Below are positions 50,460 to 63,603 of a DNA stretch of 64,000 nt, piece after piece. Numbering within the stretch: the first letter of the stretch is position 1; every line of letters starts with the position of its first letter. Where the stretch lies: contig PDHQ01000080.1 of NCBI GenBank assembly GCA_003339415.1, positions 62,001-126,000 of the forward strand. Reading direction: 5' to 3'. The notes beneath the pieces were generated by a model. The model did not search any database. It was not told where the DNA came from and saw only the letters and a program-made list of their open reading frames with translations. This stretch comes from Ophiocordyceps camponoti-saundersi (nom. inval.). Its lineage: Eukaryota; Ascomycota; Sordariomycetes; Hypocreales; Ophiocordycipitaceae. Position numbers and translations under genes: made by a program.

Positions 50460-53400
50460 CTAGAAAAAATAATAAAAATACTTATAAATAGATACGTTAT
50501 ACCTTAGCTAAGAAATATATCTTCTAAAGTTCGGTATAATTTTTCGAAGCTTTAGGGCTTAAAGAATTATCCTATATAGGCTTTACGTATAGAAAGTGCC
50601 CTTATTCGCGAGAAACTTTAACTTACTATATAGTAAGAAGGTAACGTTAAAACCGAAGACGCCTTAGCCCTTATAAGGCTATTTATCGATAATAGTCCCT
50701 TAACGTAAATAAAATATATTAAAAATACTAAAATTACCTAGGATAGGTTAAAAAACCTTTATAATCCCTTTTCCTTTACGTTAAATTTCCTTCTTATAAG
50801 TAATTTATTTAATACGTATTATACGGAAAGTAATATAGAAGTTTATTTTAATAAGATAAAATTAAGCTACGAAGAGCTTCTTTCTAAGGATATCGAGATA
50901 CCTAAAATCGTTATAATAAGCTTAACGCTTATAAGCTTATAAAATAAATATCGAGGCTTTATAATAAATATTATATAAGCCTTACGAAATAACGAAAAAG
51001 CGTATACCCTTAAGACCTTTTTCTTTTCCCTTATAGACGAAGAGAAAAAAAATACTTCCTTAGCTTCTACTACTTCTAAAAAGGTTTTATATACCTCTAT
51101 TAAAGGTAAAAAGCCTTATAAGTAAAAGAAAGAAATTATTTTTTACCTAAATTATAAAAATAAAGGGTATAAAGTAGATTTATACTAGTATTTATACCCC
51201 TATAAAGCACCTAACTAGTAGGAATAAAAAGATACTTTTTTAGAAAAAAAGAGAAAAATATAGTAAATAAAGGCTTTATTAAAAGCCCGGAAAGAGAGGA
51301 AAATAAAGGAAAAAATTATAGCTATTATAAATTCCCCTATTAGTCCTATTCTAAAGAAAATAAAAAATCCTTATTATAAACCGGCTTAAAAAACGACTAA
51401 GAAAATAGTCCTTCTTACGAAAAACGATTAAATAACTAAATTAAATTTAGACGAAAAAGAGATTAAAAAAGAAGAAGAAGTTAAAGAAAAATAAAGGGAA
51501 TAATCTAATTCTAACGAAGAAATCGAATTTATCGATATCCCTATATAGGTAAATAATACCTTTCTTCTTTCTATTAATAATATAACTAATAATAATATTA
51601 TAGGATCTATAAATTTAAATATTAGTAGTAATAGATTACGAAAAATATAAAATTCTATTTTTTCTACCTTTAATACCTATAGTAATAATAAAAATATAAC
51701 GTATTTCCTTTATAATATAGGTATAATAAAATATATAGTATTTAATAAGGAATTATTAATTAACTATAAGCTTATTAGTATAAAGGTATAATAGGGAAAA
51801 GTAAATATTATAGTAGTAAAGGGAGCTAGAGATATTATTTTCTAATTTAAAAATAATAAATAGTATTATAAATTAAGTAATATATTTTATATACCTAAAT
51901 TAGGTATTAATATACTATTATAATCTTACTTTAATAAAATAAGTGCTTTAATTTATATAAAAATAGTATAATTATTTATAAATAATAAAGAGATAGCTAA
52001 AGGCTATAAATTTAATAATCTTTATTATTTACCTTACTTAATTACTAAGTATAAGCATAATAAGCTTAAGAGAAATATAAATAATAAAGAATATATATTA
52101 AATACTAGTAAAGAAATAGATTTATTTCTATAATATAAAAAACTAGGGTATATTAATTATAGAATTCTTATTAGATTCTTAAAAAGTAAAAATAATACTA
52201 TTAAATTTAATTATAATAGTATTAAATAAGTAAAATAATATAAAGAATATATATAAGCTAAATTAACTAATAAAATTAATAAGAAAGCTTCCACTACGTA
52301 GTATATATACTTAGAAAAAATAAGTATAGATATCTAAGGTCCTATTAAAATTCCTACTTATAATAAATATACGTATTTTATTACGTTTTTAGACTCTTAT
52401 ACTAGATTCTTAAATATAGCACTTATAAAAATAAAAAATAGTGCTTTATAAGAATTTATTAATTATAAAATAAAGGTTAAAAATAATAATAATAATATTA
52501 AAATAAAGTAAGTCTTTATAGATAACGCTAAGGAATTTATATATAATATAAAGGACTATTATATAAAATAAGGTATTATTTTTAATACTAGCCCGCCTAA
52601 TACTAAGGAGCTTAATAGTAAAATAGAAAGAATAAATAGAATACTATTAGATAAAGTACGTGCTATTTTATATATAGCTAACCTGCCCTATTATCTATAG
52701 GGGGAAGCTATTATTACTACTACTTATTTATATAATAAGTCTCTATATAGTAAATTAGGCTATAAGACTCCCTATAAATTAAAAAATAATACTACTTTAT
52801 CTATCGAAGAATTAGATAAGATTAAAATATTCGGTAGTATTATTTACTATAAAAATAAAAATCTTAGTATTAAATTAGACCCTCGGGCTAATAAAGGAAT
52901 TATTATAAGCTACTTAGATAACGCTTATAAGATTTAGGATTTTAATAAAAGAACTATAATTATATTACGAGATATAGTTATTTTAGAAAATAACTTTATA
53001 TAAAGGGATAATAATAATAAAGAAGAAGAAAATAATATATAGCTAAATTTTAATACTATTCCTTTTATAACTTAATCCCTTATAGCGGAAAAAGAGAAGG
53101 AAATAGCAGAATTAGCTAATAAATAACTACTATAAGAATATAATAGTAGTAAAAATAATAAAATAAAGGATCTACCTTTTATAGAAGTAAGAATACCTAA
53201 AAAGCTTATAGAAGAATTAAAAGACTACGAATCATACCTTAAAATAAATAGTATTCTAAAAGAAAAGAATATTATAGCTATTTTATATACGCTAGAAAAT
53301 CTAGATCCTATAAAGCTTAAAATAACTAAATAAGCTTTAAATAGTAATAATAAATTAGATTAGAAAAAAGCTATATAATCTAAAATAAATAAATTAATTA

Positions 53401-54935
53401 AATAAGAAACTTAGGAAATTAAAATAATACTTAAGGATAGAAATCTTTTAGGAGGCCGTTAGGTTTATAAGCTTAAAAGGGATAATAATAATAATATAAC
53501 TAAATATAAAGCCCGCTTTATAATATAAGGCTTTAATTAAGTATACGGCTTAGATTACTTAGAAACGTTTTCTACTACTACCCGACCTAAAAATATAAGG
53601 TTATTATTATTAATAGCTTTATAAAATAATTTAATAGTAAAGTAATATAATATAAAGAATACCTTTATTTATACTAAAATAGATACTAAAATCTATATAA
53701 AATTACTTACTAAATTCGAGGAATTTATAATAAAGGATTATTATAATAAAAATAATATAAAGCTTCCTTCGAATTATAAAAACCTAATTAAAACTAATAA
53801 CTTAGTTTTAAAATTAAGAAAAGCATTATACGGCTTAAAAAAAAGTCCTAAACTATAGTATAATTATTTAGCTACTATGCTAAAGAAATAAAGATTTTAT
53901 CCTCTTTTATTAGATAAAGGGGTATTTATAAATAAAAAGCTAAAAATAGCTTTAGTAATATACGTTAACGATATATTAGTAGCCGCTAAGAATAATAATA
54001 TTATAATAAATATATTATAGAAATTAAATAAAGACTTAAAAATATAAGATTTAGGCTATCTATAAGACTTTTTAGGTATATATATTATTTTTAATAGGTA
54101 AAATTATACGCTAAAAATAACTTACGAAAAATATACTAGAAATAAGCTTAAAAAATTAAATAAAGAATATATAAGCTTCTTAGATATACCTTCGAAGCTT
54201 AGAAATAAATTAAAGAAAGCTATTATATAGCCTAATAAAGAAATAATATTATAATATTAGAGGGAAATAAGCTCTCTATTATATTTAGCCTTATAAATAA
54301 GACCCGATATATTATATTCTATTATATTTTATACTAGATTTAGCAGTAAACCTAATATTATATATATAAATACTTTAAATACTATCTAGAAATATTTAAA
54401 TAAATATCTAAATAAAGCTATTATATATAAAGGTAATATACCTTATAATAGCTATTATATTAAAGGTTTTTTAGATACTAGCTAGACCTCTAATTTAATA
54501 GAAAGAAAAAGTATTTTAAGTTATTATTTCTTTATATATAATAATATTATAAGCTAGTCCTATACTAAATAAAAAGCTATAATACTTAGTAGCTATAAGG
54601 CTAAGTTTATAAGTCTAAGGGAGGCTAATAAAGAAGCCTTATACCTTAATAAGCTATTTTTATTAATAAATAATAGCTTAAATATTAAAATACCTATTAT
54701 AATACCTTATTTATTAATAGATAATATTATAGCTTTAAAGCTAGTAGAAAATCCTAAATTCTATAAAAGGTTAAAATATATTAACCTAACTTATTTCTAT
54801 TTAAGATAAAACTTAAGAAATAAGCTTATAAATATTTATTATACTAAAAGTAAGGATAATATAGTAGATATCTTTACTAAAAAATTAGATAGTATTACCT
54901 TCTACGGTCTTATTAATCTATTATCTTTAAAATAA
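50460..54935 (+). pseudogene. Copia gag-pol relic (about 1,490 codons)
   Basis: Single dead ORF, all landmarks in one phase. CX2CX4HX4C knuckle at 51,144-51,185 (TAC/TAT for Cys and His). Protease D-T-G-A as AAT-ATA-GGT-ATA at 51,714-51,725. GAG-pre-integrase 'LGHxNY'-like word near 52,145. Integrase: 'DIxGP' near 52,329, second Asp 'DNAKEF' near 52,519, Glu in 'ERxNR' near 52,630. RT: 'W/ARFVxxGFxQ' region near 53,515, 'ALYGLKxSP' at about 53,827-53,850, YVDD as TAC-GTT-AAC-GAT at 53,961-53,972. RNase H ends with 'DIFTKxL' near 54,867. Stops are RIP-type TAA/TAG. The start is approximate; the likely terminator is TAA at 54,933-54,935. Confidence 0.9.
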
Positions 54936-55158
54936 GCTTATTTTAATAAAGAGGTTTTTTATCTTATTTAAGCTTTTCTTAGATTTTCCTCTTATAATTT
55001 TTTTTAAAAAACTATTACTTTTACTATTTTCCTTTTTATAAAAAGTTTTTAAAATTTTATTAATAAAATAAATAAAATTATATTATAAGTTTTATAATTT
55101 TTATCTTATTTATAATAAATAATAAATAAATAACTAAATATATTTATTTCAAAGAGGC

Positions 55159-55833
55159 TATAAATACTTATAATAGTTTTTATTTTTTATAATAAATAAT
55201 AAAAGTATAAATAACTAATATAAAAATATAATAATTATTTTATAATATAATATAGAAAATCTTATATTTTATTATATTTATTATATAAATAAATAACGAA
55301 GGTTATTATTTTATACCTTAAAAGTACTAGTATAATATATTATTACCTTTATATATAAGGCTCCGGCCCTCTAAGGCTAAGAATAATATAGACCTTTAAG
55401 ACCTTATACGGATCCGTTACGGTCGGCGTTTCTAGACTTTACGGAAATAGGTAATACGGAAAGCCGAATATTAAACTAACTATAATACTTTCCGGACTTC
55501 CGAAAACACTCCTAAATACGTTATCTTCTAGTATATAAAATAACCCTCTCCTTAACCGGAAAGGTTACTACGTTTATAAGAAATTAAGTATTTAAAAAAG
55601 AGGTTTTTCCTACTACTTAGTAAATAGTAATTTAATTACTTACTCTCTTCTCTACCTTCTAAATAATTCTATTATTAACCTATTATTATAAAACTACTAC
55701 TATTCTAATCTAATTTAAACGCGCTTCTATATCTAATAATCTTATTATTTAAATCTCTATTACTAGATAATTAATTATCTTCCTAACCTTAAACTAATTA
55801 AAAGTGCTATCTAACTTCTATCTTATACTTATA
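55159..55833 (+). repeat. Right LTR of copia copy 1
   Basis: 675 bp direct repeat of 49,745-50,419; differences are nearly all C/T or G/A. Confidence 0.92.
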
Positions 55834-55945
55834 GTATTAAAGTTAGAAATTAAAAAAAGCGAGTATCTTAGCTTAATACGCTTAATATTTTATTATCGCT
55901 TTAAGTATAATAAAATATTTAAAAGCTTTATAATTAGTTAAGATT

Positions 55946-57823
55946 ATAATAATAATAATAATAATAATATTTATACGCTAATATGCTTAATATAGCTTAA
56001 AACTATCCTATATATATTCTAAGAGTAGGAAAAACCGGAGAACTTAGAGTAAAACCCTCCCCTTAAGCGTTACCTTAGCTTAAGGCCGGACTAGGTCCGC
56101 ACCCGGCACTTTATACCTTAAATAAGTTTAGTAATAATAAGTAATTAGGAAGCCGATATTTCCTTCGGAGCGGAGTTCGCGGTAGTAAAAGTACGCATAA
56201 TCTAAGTTCGGTATAGAGTCTATATAGCTACTTATCTTCTTAAGTATTATCGTTATTATAAATTAAATTTTTATACTTAATTATAATATCTTAAATAATT
56301 TATTTAATTAAGGCTTTATTAATATAATTAAGGAATATATAGAGGTTTTACTAGCTTATAATAGACTTTATAATAGCTAATCCCGAAAAGCGGCCTAATT
56401 ATCGTAATAAAGCTACGAATAAGTTTAGAAAAGAGGTTAGAGGCGGAGCTATTATATTCGCTTTTTAGTATTTCCGCCTTAGCTATTATTAAACTCTAGT
56501 TAGCGCTAAAAAGGGAGAAAGGGTAATATATATAAAATTTTAATTTATAAATCTCTAAAGTTAAGAAATATAAATATCCTTCGCTTAGTTTTACGCTACT
56601 CTTATCTTAAGGTAAAGTTAACTTTACTTAAGGTAAGTTTTCTAATAAAAAAAGTAATAGTAAGGTCTTTTTCCGTACGCTATAAAATAAGCTAACTTAC
56701 TTTTTATATATAAAAAGGCAGAGTATTAGCTATATTATAGCTTTACTATATAATATTTAATAATATATCTAAATTAATAATATTTAAAATATTATTAAAG
56801 TTAGATTTTTAACTTATAAAATTTTATATTAAAAATCTCCGCTTATATTATTATATTTTTATTATAAATTTAGTTTACGTTTATTACGCTATTAATAATA
56901 ATTATAAGAGAACTCCGCTAAGTTTCTAAATAATATCTTTTCGTATATAATTATATTATTAAAACCTTATTTAATAACTTAATCTCCTTTTAAAAAGCTT
57001 TCTTACCGCCCCGCTATAAAGCTTACGCTAATACCCCCTTTATAATAAAAATATAACTTTTACTAATTAAGTATACCTTTTCTTTAAAAATAATATAAAG
57101 CTATTTTAGATTAGACTAAAACTTATAAATAGTATTTTAAAATATTATTATAATATTACCGCTAAGTAGTTTCCTTACTATAAAAGCTTAGCTTTATTTA
57201 TAAAGTTTATAGTTAATATTTATTATAATTATTTTAAGGCCTTAAACTTAGAGTAAAATAGCGATAAAATCGGAGCGAATTATAAGCTAATACTTATATC
57301 GCTTAAGAATTTATTTTTTAATAGTTTTCTTTAGCGCTTTAGCTATAACCGTAGCTTATATCGGAGAAGTTTTACTCCCCCCGAAGTTATAGAAAAGAGA
57401 GGAAACCGCGGCTATAATAGTTAAGGAAATATTATTAATTAATAAAGTCGGAGTAAGGGGGGCGCCTCCCTAAACTCTCTCGGACTCCGCTATTTATTCG
57501 ATAATTACCTATATAGAGATTAAGGCGTCCCTTAAAATAATCTTATTAATATTTACCTTAGCTTCTAATAAGGTAAAAAATATAATAAACTTTTAAGTTT
57601 AAGTTTATTATAATTTAAAGTAAAGCTATATTCTAAGTAAAAAATTTTCGTAGTTATAATTAACTTATATAATATTACCCTCCCCCCTAAAGTCGCTCTA
57701 AGCGTAGCTTAAAGCTATCGCTACGGGGTAATAGAAAGAGCGGAGTCTGCTTATAATATAAGAATAAATAGTCCGTATCTATATCGCTATAAGCGCGGGA
57801 TTTATAGAATATATATATAATAT
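55946..57823 (-). mobile_element. Unknown element E, copy 2 (1.88 kb, non-LTR-like)
   Basis: Same element as 47,120-48,991, same orientation. It is flanked by TTAGTTAAGATT (55,934-55,945) and TTAGTTAAAATT (57,824-57,835), a 12-bp duplication with one G/A difference. Its left edge again has TAA repeats. It keeps more CG than E1, for example CGGCACTTTATACC near 56,104, and at several places reads TATA where E1 reads CGCG, or the reverse. The different duplication lengths in the two copies (19 and 12) argue for target-primed insertion rather than a transposase. No recognised protein domain. Confidence 0.7.
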
Positions 57824-57835
57824 TTAGTTAAAATT

Positions 57836-58148
57836 AAAAATAGCTAAGCTATATTATATAGCTTAATAAACTATATTTTAAAATATAAAATAATAATATA
57901 AAGCTTCTTATTATAAATTATATAATTTTATTTTATAAGGAGAAATTTTTTAGAATAATATATAATTAGTTAAATAATATAATTTATATTAACTTAAAAT
58001 AAATAGCTACTTATAGTCTTATTAGAATAATTAGCTTTTATAATTATATTATAATTAAAGTTTTATTAAATAAAGATAGGAGCTAATATAAAAGTAAATT
58101 TAAATATATTAAAAATAAGTTAATATTTATTAATTTAATAAAAAAAAG
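57836..58148. other. H host fragment before X6, no gene seen
   Basis: About 310 bp of AT-rich RIP-mutated sequence between E2 and the 5' end of X6. No repeat, ORF or site recognised. Confidence 0.5.
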
Positions 58149-58379
58149 TAACTTTTTTATAACTTTAAATAATTAAGGTCCCTATTTATACTTAACGTTA
58201 TAATATTCTAAGAATTTAATACTTTCTACTTTTTAAAGTTTAACTTTACTAAAGGAATAACTTTAAACGCGGGGTTATAAAGTAATCCGCCTCTTAGTTT
58301 ACTATTAATATTAATAATATTTAATAATAAAACTTAGAAGCTTAACTAATTTTAATAATATCTATATATAAGTAAAAGT

Positions 58380-59710
58380 TAATATAATATTATTACTAAC
58401 TCTAATAACTTATTTATTAATATTTTTTAAATTTTAATAAATCTTATTTTAAAGTTTATATATAAAAAATTTACTAAGGTAATCTCTATATAAGATTTTT
58501 ACTTTATATAAAGTATTCTTAATATAATATTTACTAAGCTTTAATAACGCTAATAAGCCTCTAAGAACTTATTTAGCTTACTTAATATTATCTCCCGTAC
58601 TATTTAGAAGTTAGTTAAAGCCGCCTTTTATAAAATAATAAATAAGGAGTTAAACTCCGCTTTTAAAACTTTAACTTAAGCTAGCGTAATTATAAACTCT
58701 GCCCCGAACTTTACCCTCTTTATAACGCCCCTTATATAGCTAGTTCCGGTAAGAATAAAAAAGAAAGTATTTATATTAGTAAAAAATATCTTAATAATTA
58801 ATAAAGTTTTAGCGCTTACTTTTTAAAAAGTTATCTAAAAAGTTAATAAAGCTATAAGCTATTTTATAATAATTATTATATATTAACTTTTAAGCGGTAA
58901 TCTTATTATTATATTTAACTTAAAGTATAAGGATTTTATTTTTAAAAATAAATAAGTAGCTTAAGCTTTTAAAGCGGAGGCTAAATATATACGCTAAACT
59001 TATATTATTATTACTAAAAATATTAAAACTTTAATAGCTAACTATAATTATAATACGCTATTTAGTATTATTAGAGAGGTAAATAAAGTTAATATAGTCT
59101 AGGCGAAAATACTTTAACTTTAGCGTATTATTAATAAAAAAGCCTCGCGGACTTATTTTATTATAAGCTTAAGTAGCGTAAAAAATATAAATAAGCTTTA
59201 CTTAAATAAAGTAATTATAAATATAAAGATAATTTATTATAAATTTTATAAAAACTTTATATATTTTAAGTAATATTATAAATATTTCTAATTTAAGTAT
59301 ATTACTAAGTATTATTAAGAGGCCTTTTAATATAAATATTACGCGGCTATTTTATATAATAATAAAGAAGAAAATTACCTTATATAAAAAGGAGAAAAAC
59401 CCCGCTATTATATTTTATATAAGAGTATATATTTTATATAATTAAAAAATTACTTAAAATTTTAAAAATAATAAAGCTATGCTAAGTTTAGCTTTCCTAA
59501 TAAACTTTACTTTTTTTAATTATTATAATTTACTTAACCTTTAGCTTTTACTTAGCGATAATTTTATAAAAATAATAAAAGCTTTATTATAGTTTTTTTA
59601 AGGAAGCGAGTATATTACGAATCTCTTAAAAATATATTTTACGATCTTTTTATAATATATTATTTACTTAAATCTCCCTAAAAAGCTCTTAACTTAGTAA
59701 TACTTATAAA
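58380..59710 (+). pseudogene. LINE ORF1 relic (gag-like, CCHC) of X6
   Basis: RIP-killed ORF1 with CX2CX4HX4C at 59,274-59,315 (all Cys/His codons now TAT), colinear with ORF1 of X3 and X4. Start and stop are approximate since neither survives recognisably. ORF2 follows downstream on the same strand. Confidence 0.6.
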
Positions 59711-62702
59711 AGCTATAAGCTATATAATAAACTCCGTAACTTATAACTAGCTTTATAATAATTTTAAGCGGAGTTTATATTAGTAAACTTTATATAACTA
59801 GGATAATTATAAATAATTATTCTTAATACTTAGTTTTTATAAGAATTATAACTTTATTATAAAATATATAAAAAATTCACTATTTTATTTAGCTTACTTT
59901 ATTTAGTAAAAAAAACTATAATATTATTATTATATAAAAATTCTAGCTTAATATATATAATTACCTTTTATTTCTTAAACTCGCTTCTTACCGCCTTATC
60001 TAAAGTAAAGGTAAGGCTCTTTTATATATATATAAATAATATAAAATTAAAGATTAAGATTTTATTATAAAGCTTAACTTTATTAAAATCTTTTTATATA
60101 ATAAGCTTTAAATATTTATTATTTACTCCTTACTGCTTAAAATATATATTAAACTTTTTTTACGCTTATTACCTTCTCCTCCCTTTTTATACTTTACTTT
60201 TACCTCCGCTTTATTAGTTATCTTTAGTAATTTTAATATTTATTACCTTTTTTAGAACTTTTACGAATATACCTCCTTTTACTCCGTAGAGCTTTTTTTT
60301 ACTTTTTACTAACTTTACTTTAAACTCCTTACTCTTTTTTATAAAATTATTTAAAAAATATATAAGCGGAGGGCTAATATTATTAACTTAATTTAAAATA
60401 CGCTTAACTATTTCCTTATATACCTTAGCTTAAATTTTAATTTTTTTAGCTTTAATTATATTTTTTAATTTATATTATTTATTACCTCTCCCTTTTTAGA
60501 TTTTACTTTAATATTATATTAAAAACGTTTTAATTTTAATATTTTATAAGTAAAAGTAAAAAACCGCTTTTTATTTTTTATTATTTAAATAAAGTTTATA
60601 GTAAATATTAAGGAGTTAATAATATAGTTATATAAATAATTAAATATTATAGCTAGCTTAATAGTTCCGAAATTACCTTAATAATATAATTTTAATTTAT
60701 ATTTATAATAAATTTTAAAAATTACTTTTATAATTTTAAATATAAAATATATTTAATAATATTAATTAATATAATAAAACTTTAATTATTAGTAAGTATA
60801 TTAAAATACTATAATATAATAAAAATTATTTATTAGAAAAGTAAAAAAAGATAATTAAAGGCGATTTCTCGCCTCTATATATAGTAATTTTAATATTATA
60901 TAGTTTATAGCTTAGTAAGTAAGATTTTATAGCTAAGCTTCTTTAAAGCTTATATATATTTCTTTTTTTAATAAGATATAAACTTTGCTTTTTAATTATT
61001 TTTTTCTAAAAAATTAAAGCTTTTAGCTTATAAGTTTTTTCCCTATCTTTTAGTAAATATTTTATATTTTTCTATTTTTAACCTTTTCCTCCTAATAAAT
61101 ATTCCCTTTTAAGTTACTAAAAATAAAATCCGCTTTATTATTTTTAATATTATATTATAAAAATCCGCTAAGCTTAATAATATCCTTATTAGCTTCTTAA
61201 AAAGCTATAAATAATTTTTTATAATAATTTTAACTAAGCTTTTTTAGGGATATATTATTTATAGATATTTCCTTACTTAATATTAAACTTTTAATATTAT
61301 AGTTCTCCGAAAAGCGGGAAAAAGCTTAAAAGTTTATTAAACTTTAAGTAGCTATTATCTTATCTCCTTTCTTAATACTATAAATAAGATTTTTAAAATT
61401 ATAATAGCGAAGAAAGTATCTTATATAGCGGAATTTATAAAAATCTTACTATAAAGTTAGATAAGTAACTAGCTTAATTAGTTTACTAATAGCGCCTTAC
61501 TTTTTTTAATAAAGTTAATTTATATTATTTAAAGCTTTTAAAGCTCCGCTTCTTTTTTAATATTAAATATAATAGGCGCTTTTAATTATATCTTATATTT
61601 TAAGCTAATAGAAATTTTTAACTTTTTTAGCTTCCTTAGATAAATTATAGCTTTCCTTTACTTTTACCTTTCTAACTATATTTCTTACTTAAAAGTTAAT
61701 AATAAATTATTAAACCTTTTCCTTATTTTTACTAGAGTTTTTTAAAGCTCCTTACTCTTTTTAATATTATTTATCTTATATATTTTATCTTTTTATAAGC
61801 GCTTAGAATAAATAACTAGTATGTTTATTATTAGATTTATAAATAATATTAATATTCTTAGTATTAGGTATACCTCCGCTTAAGTTTATTACTAGCTTAA
61901 ATAAGCTTAGAGTATTTATTAAAACTAAATAGTAAAATATAAAATAACTTTTTAGCTATTTAAAAGTAAGCTTTTTTATTTTATAAAAGCTTACCCTGCT
62001 TATATAACTTTACTAGTCCTTAATAAAATTACTATTTAACTAATATAAGAAATATATATATTTAAGGTTTAAATTTACTATAAACTTTAATAAAAACCTT
62101 ACTTTTACTATTTTATAAAAAAGCTTAATTATTAATAGCTAGCCTTAACTAAGCTTATATTATTTACTTAAAGCTTTTTACTTTTTTAAGTAAGGGAAAT
62201 TTATATTAAGGTTATTAGGTTTATAATTACTTTTAGCGCTATAGTTTACTCCGCTTTAACCCCGCTAAGTAAAAAACTTAAAAGCTTTATCTTTTAATAG
62301 CTAGCTATAACTTAGTTTAAATACTTTTATATTATTTTTAAAATATACTAAGCTACCTTTTCTTATTATATTAAGTTTAAAACTTTTATTTTTTTTATTA
62401 ATATTTACTTATCTTACTATATTATTTATAGCTACTAACTCTTTTATATTAAAAAACTTATAGCTTATATTTACTTTATTTTTAAAAAATCTTTATATCT
62501 TTTTACTAATAATATAAAAGCTAGCCCCGCCTTACTTATATCCCTTTTAATTTTTTTTAATTTTTTTTATTATTTAAGCGTAGATTTTAAATATCTTCTC
62601 TTAGTTTTTTAAAACTTTAAAAGCTTATTTTTATAAAAAGTAATAGCTTTATTAAAACTTTAAAGAAAAAAAGCTTTAAAAATATAGCTAATCTTTTAAA
62701 TA
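59710..62702 (+). pseudogene. LINE ORF2 relic (endonuclease-RT) of X6, truncated by insertion
   Basis: RT box TTT-ATA-AAT-AAT at 61,836-61,847 within the Tad-type context (thumb motifs about 61,860-62,230). The endonuclease half (about 59,710-61,000) is assigned by colinearity with X3/X4. Interrupted at 62,702. Confidence 0.6.
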
Positions 62703-63377
62703 TATAAGTATAAGATAGAAGTCGGATAGCACTTTCGATCGGTTTAAGGTCGGGAAGATAATTAATTATCTAGTAATAGAGATTTAAATAATAAGATTAT
62801 TAGATATAGAAGCGCGTTTAAATTAGATTAGAATAATAATAGTTTTATAATAATAGGTTAATAATAGAATTATTTAGAAAGTAGGGAAGAGAGTAAGTAA
62901 TTAAATTACTATCTACTAAGTAGTAGGAAAAACCTCTTCTCTAAATACTTAATTTCTTATAAACGTAGTAATTTTTCCGGTTAAGGAGAGGGTTATTTTA
63001 TATACTAGAAGATAACGTATTTAGGAGTATTTTCGGAAGTCCGGAAAGTATTATAGTTAGTTTAATATTCGGCTTTCTATATTACCTATTTCCGTAGAGT
63101 CTAGAAACGCCGACTATAACGGATCTATATAAGGTCTTAAAGGTCTATATTATTCTTAGCCTTAGAGGGCCGGAGCCTTATATACGAAGGTAATAATATA
63201 TTATATTAGTATTTTTAAGGTATAAAATAATAACCTTAGTTATTTATTTATATAATAAATATAATAAAATATTATATTTTTTATATTATATTATAAAGTA
63301 GTTATTATATTTTTATATTAGTTATTTATACTTTTATTATTTATTATAAAGAATAAAAATTATTATAAGCACTTATA
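62703..63377 (-). repeat. 3' LTR of copia copy 2
   Basis: 675 bp, same length and ends as both LTRs of copy 1 in reverse orientation. It carries the conserved CG-rich segment in reverse (AGAGGGCCGGAGCC near 63,165). Confidence 0.92.
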
Positions 63378-63603
63378 GCCTCCCTTAAATAAATATTTTA
63401 GTTATTTATTTATTATTTATTATAAATAGGATAAAAATTATAAAACTTATAGTATAATATTATTTATTTTATTAATAAAATTTTAAAAACCTTTTATAAA
63501 AAGGAAAATAGTAAAAGTAATAATTTTTTAAAAAAAATTATAAGAGGAAAATTTAAGAAAAGCTTAAATAAGATAAAAAACCTCTTTATTAAAATAAGCT
63601 TAT

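Larger units (their letters stand above)
49745..55833 (+). mobile_element. Ty1/copia LTR retrotransposon, complete, 6.1 kb
   Basis: Two 675-bp LTRs (49,745-50,419; 55,159-55,833) and a perfect 5-bp duplication GTATT (49,740-49,744; 55,834-55,838). Between them is one long gag-pol relic in the order knuckle, protease, integrase, RT, RNase H: integrase before RT defines Ty1/copia. The tract AAAGAGGC just before the right LTR is the mutated polypurine tract (GGGAGGC in the second copy at 63,378-63,384, read on the minus strand). It is the least frame-damaged element here: the pol frame is continuous in one phase from 51,036 to 54,935. Confidence 0.93.
58149..62702 (+). mobile_element. Tad-like LINE copy X6, interrupted by copia copy 2
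   Basis: Plus-strand copy starting at the conserved 5' terminus (TAACTTTTTTATAAC). ORF1 has its knuckle at 59,274-59,315; the ORF2 RT box is at 61,836-61,847. At 62,702 it is cut by the copia LTR; the 3' third, if still present, lies beyond the window. It is uninterrupted at the sites of the 950-bp element and of Y, and so serves as the empty-site reference for both. Confidence 0.82.
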
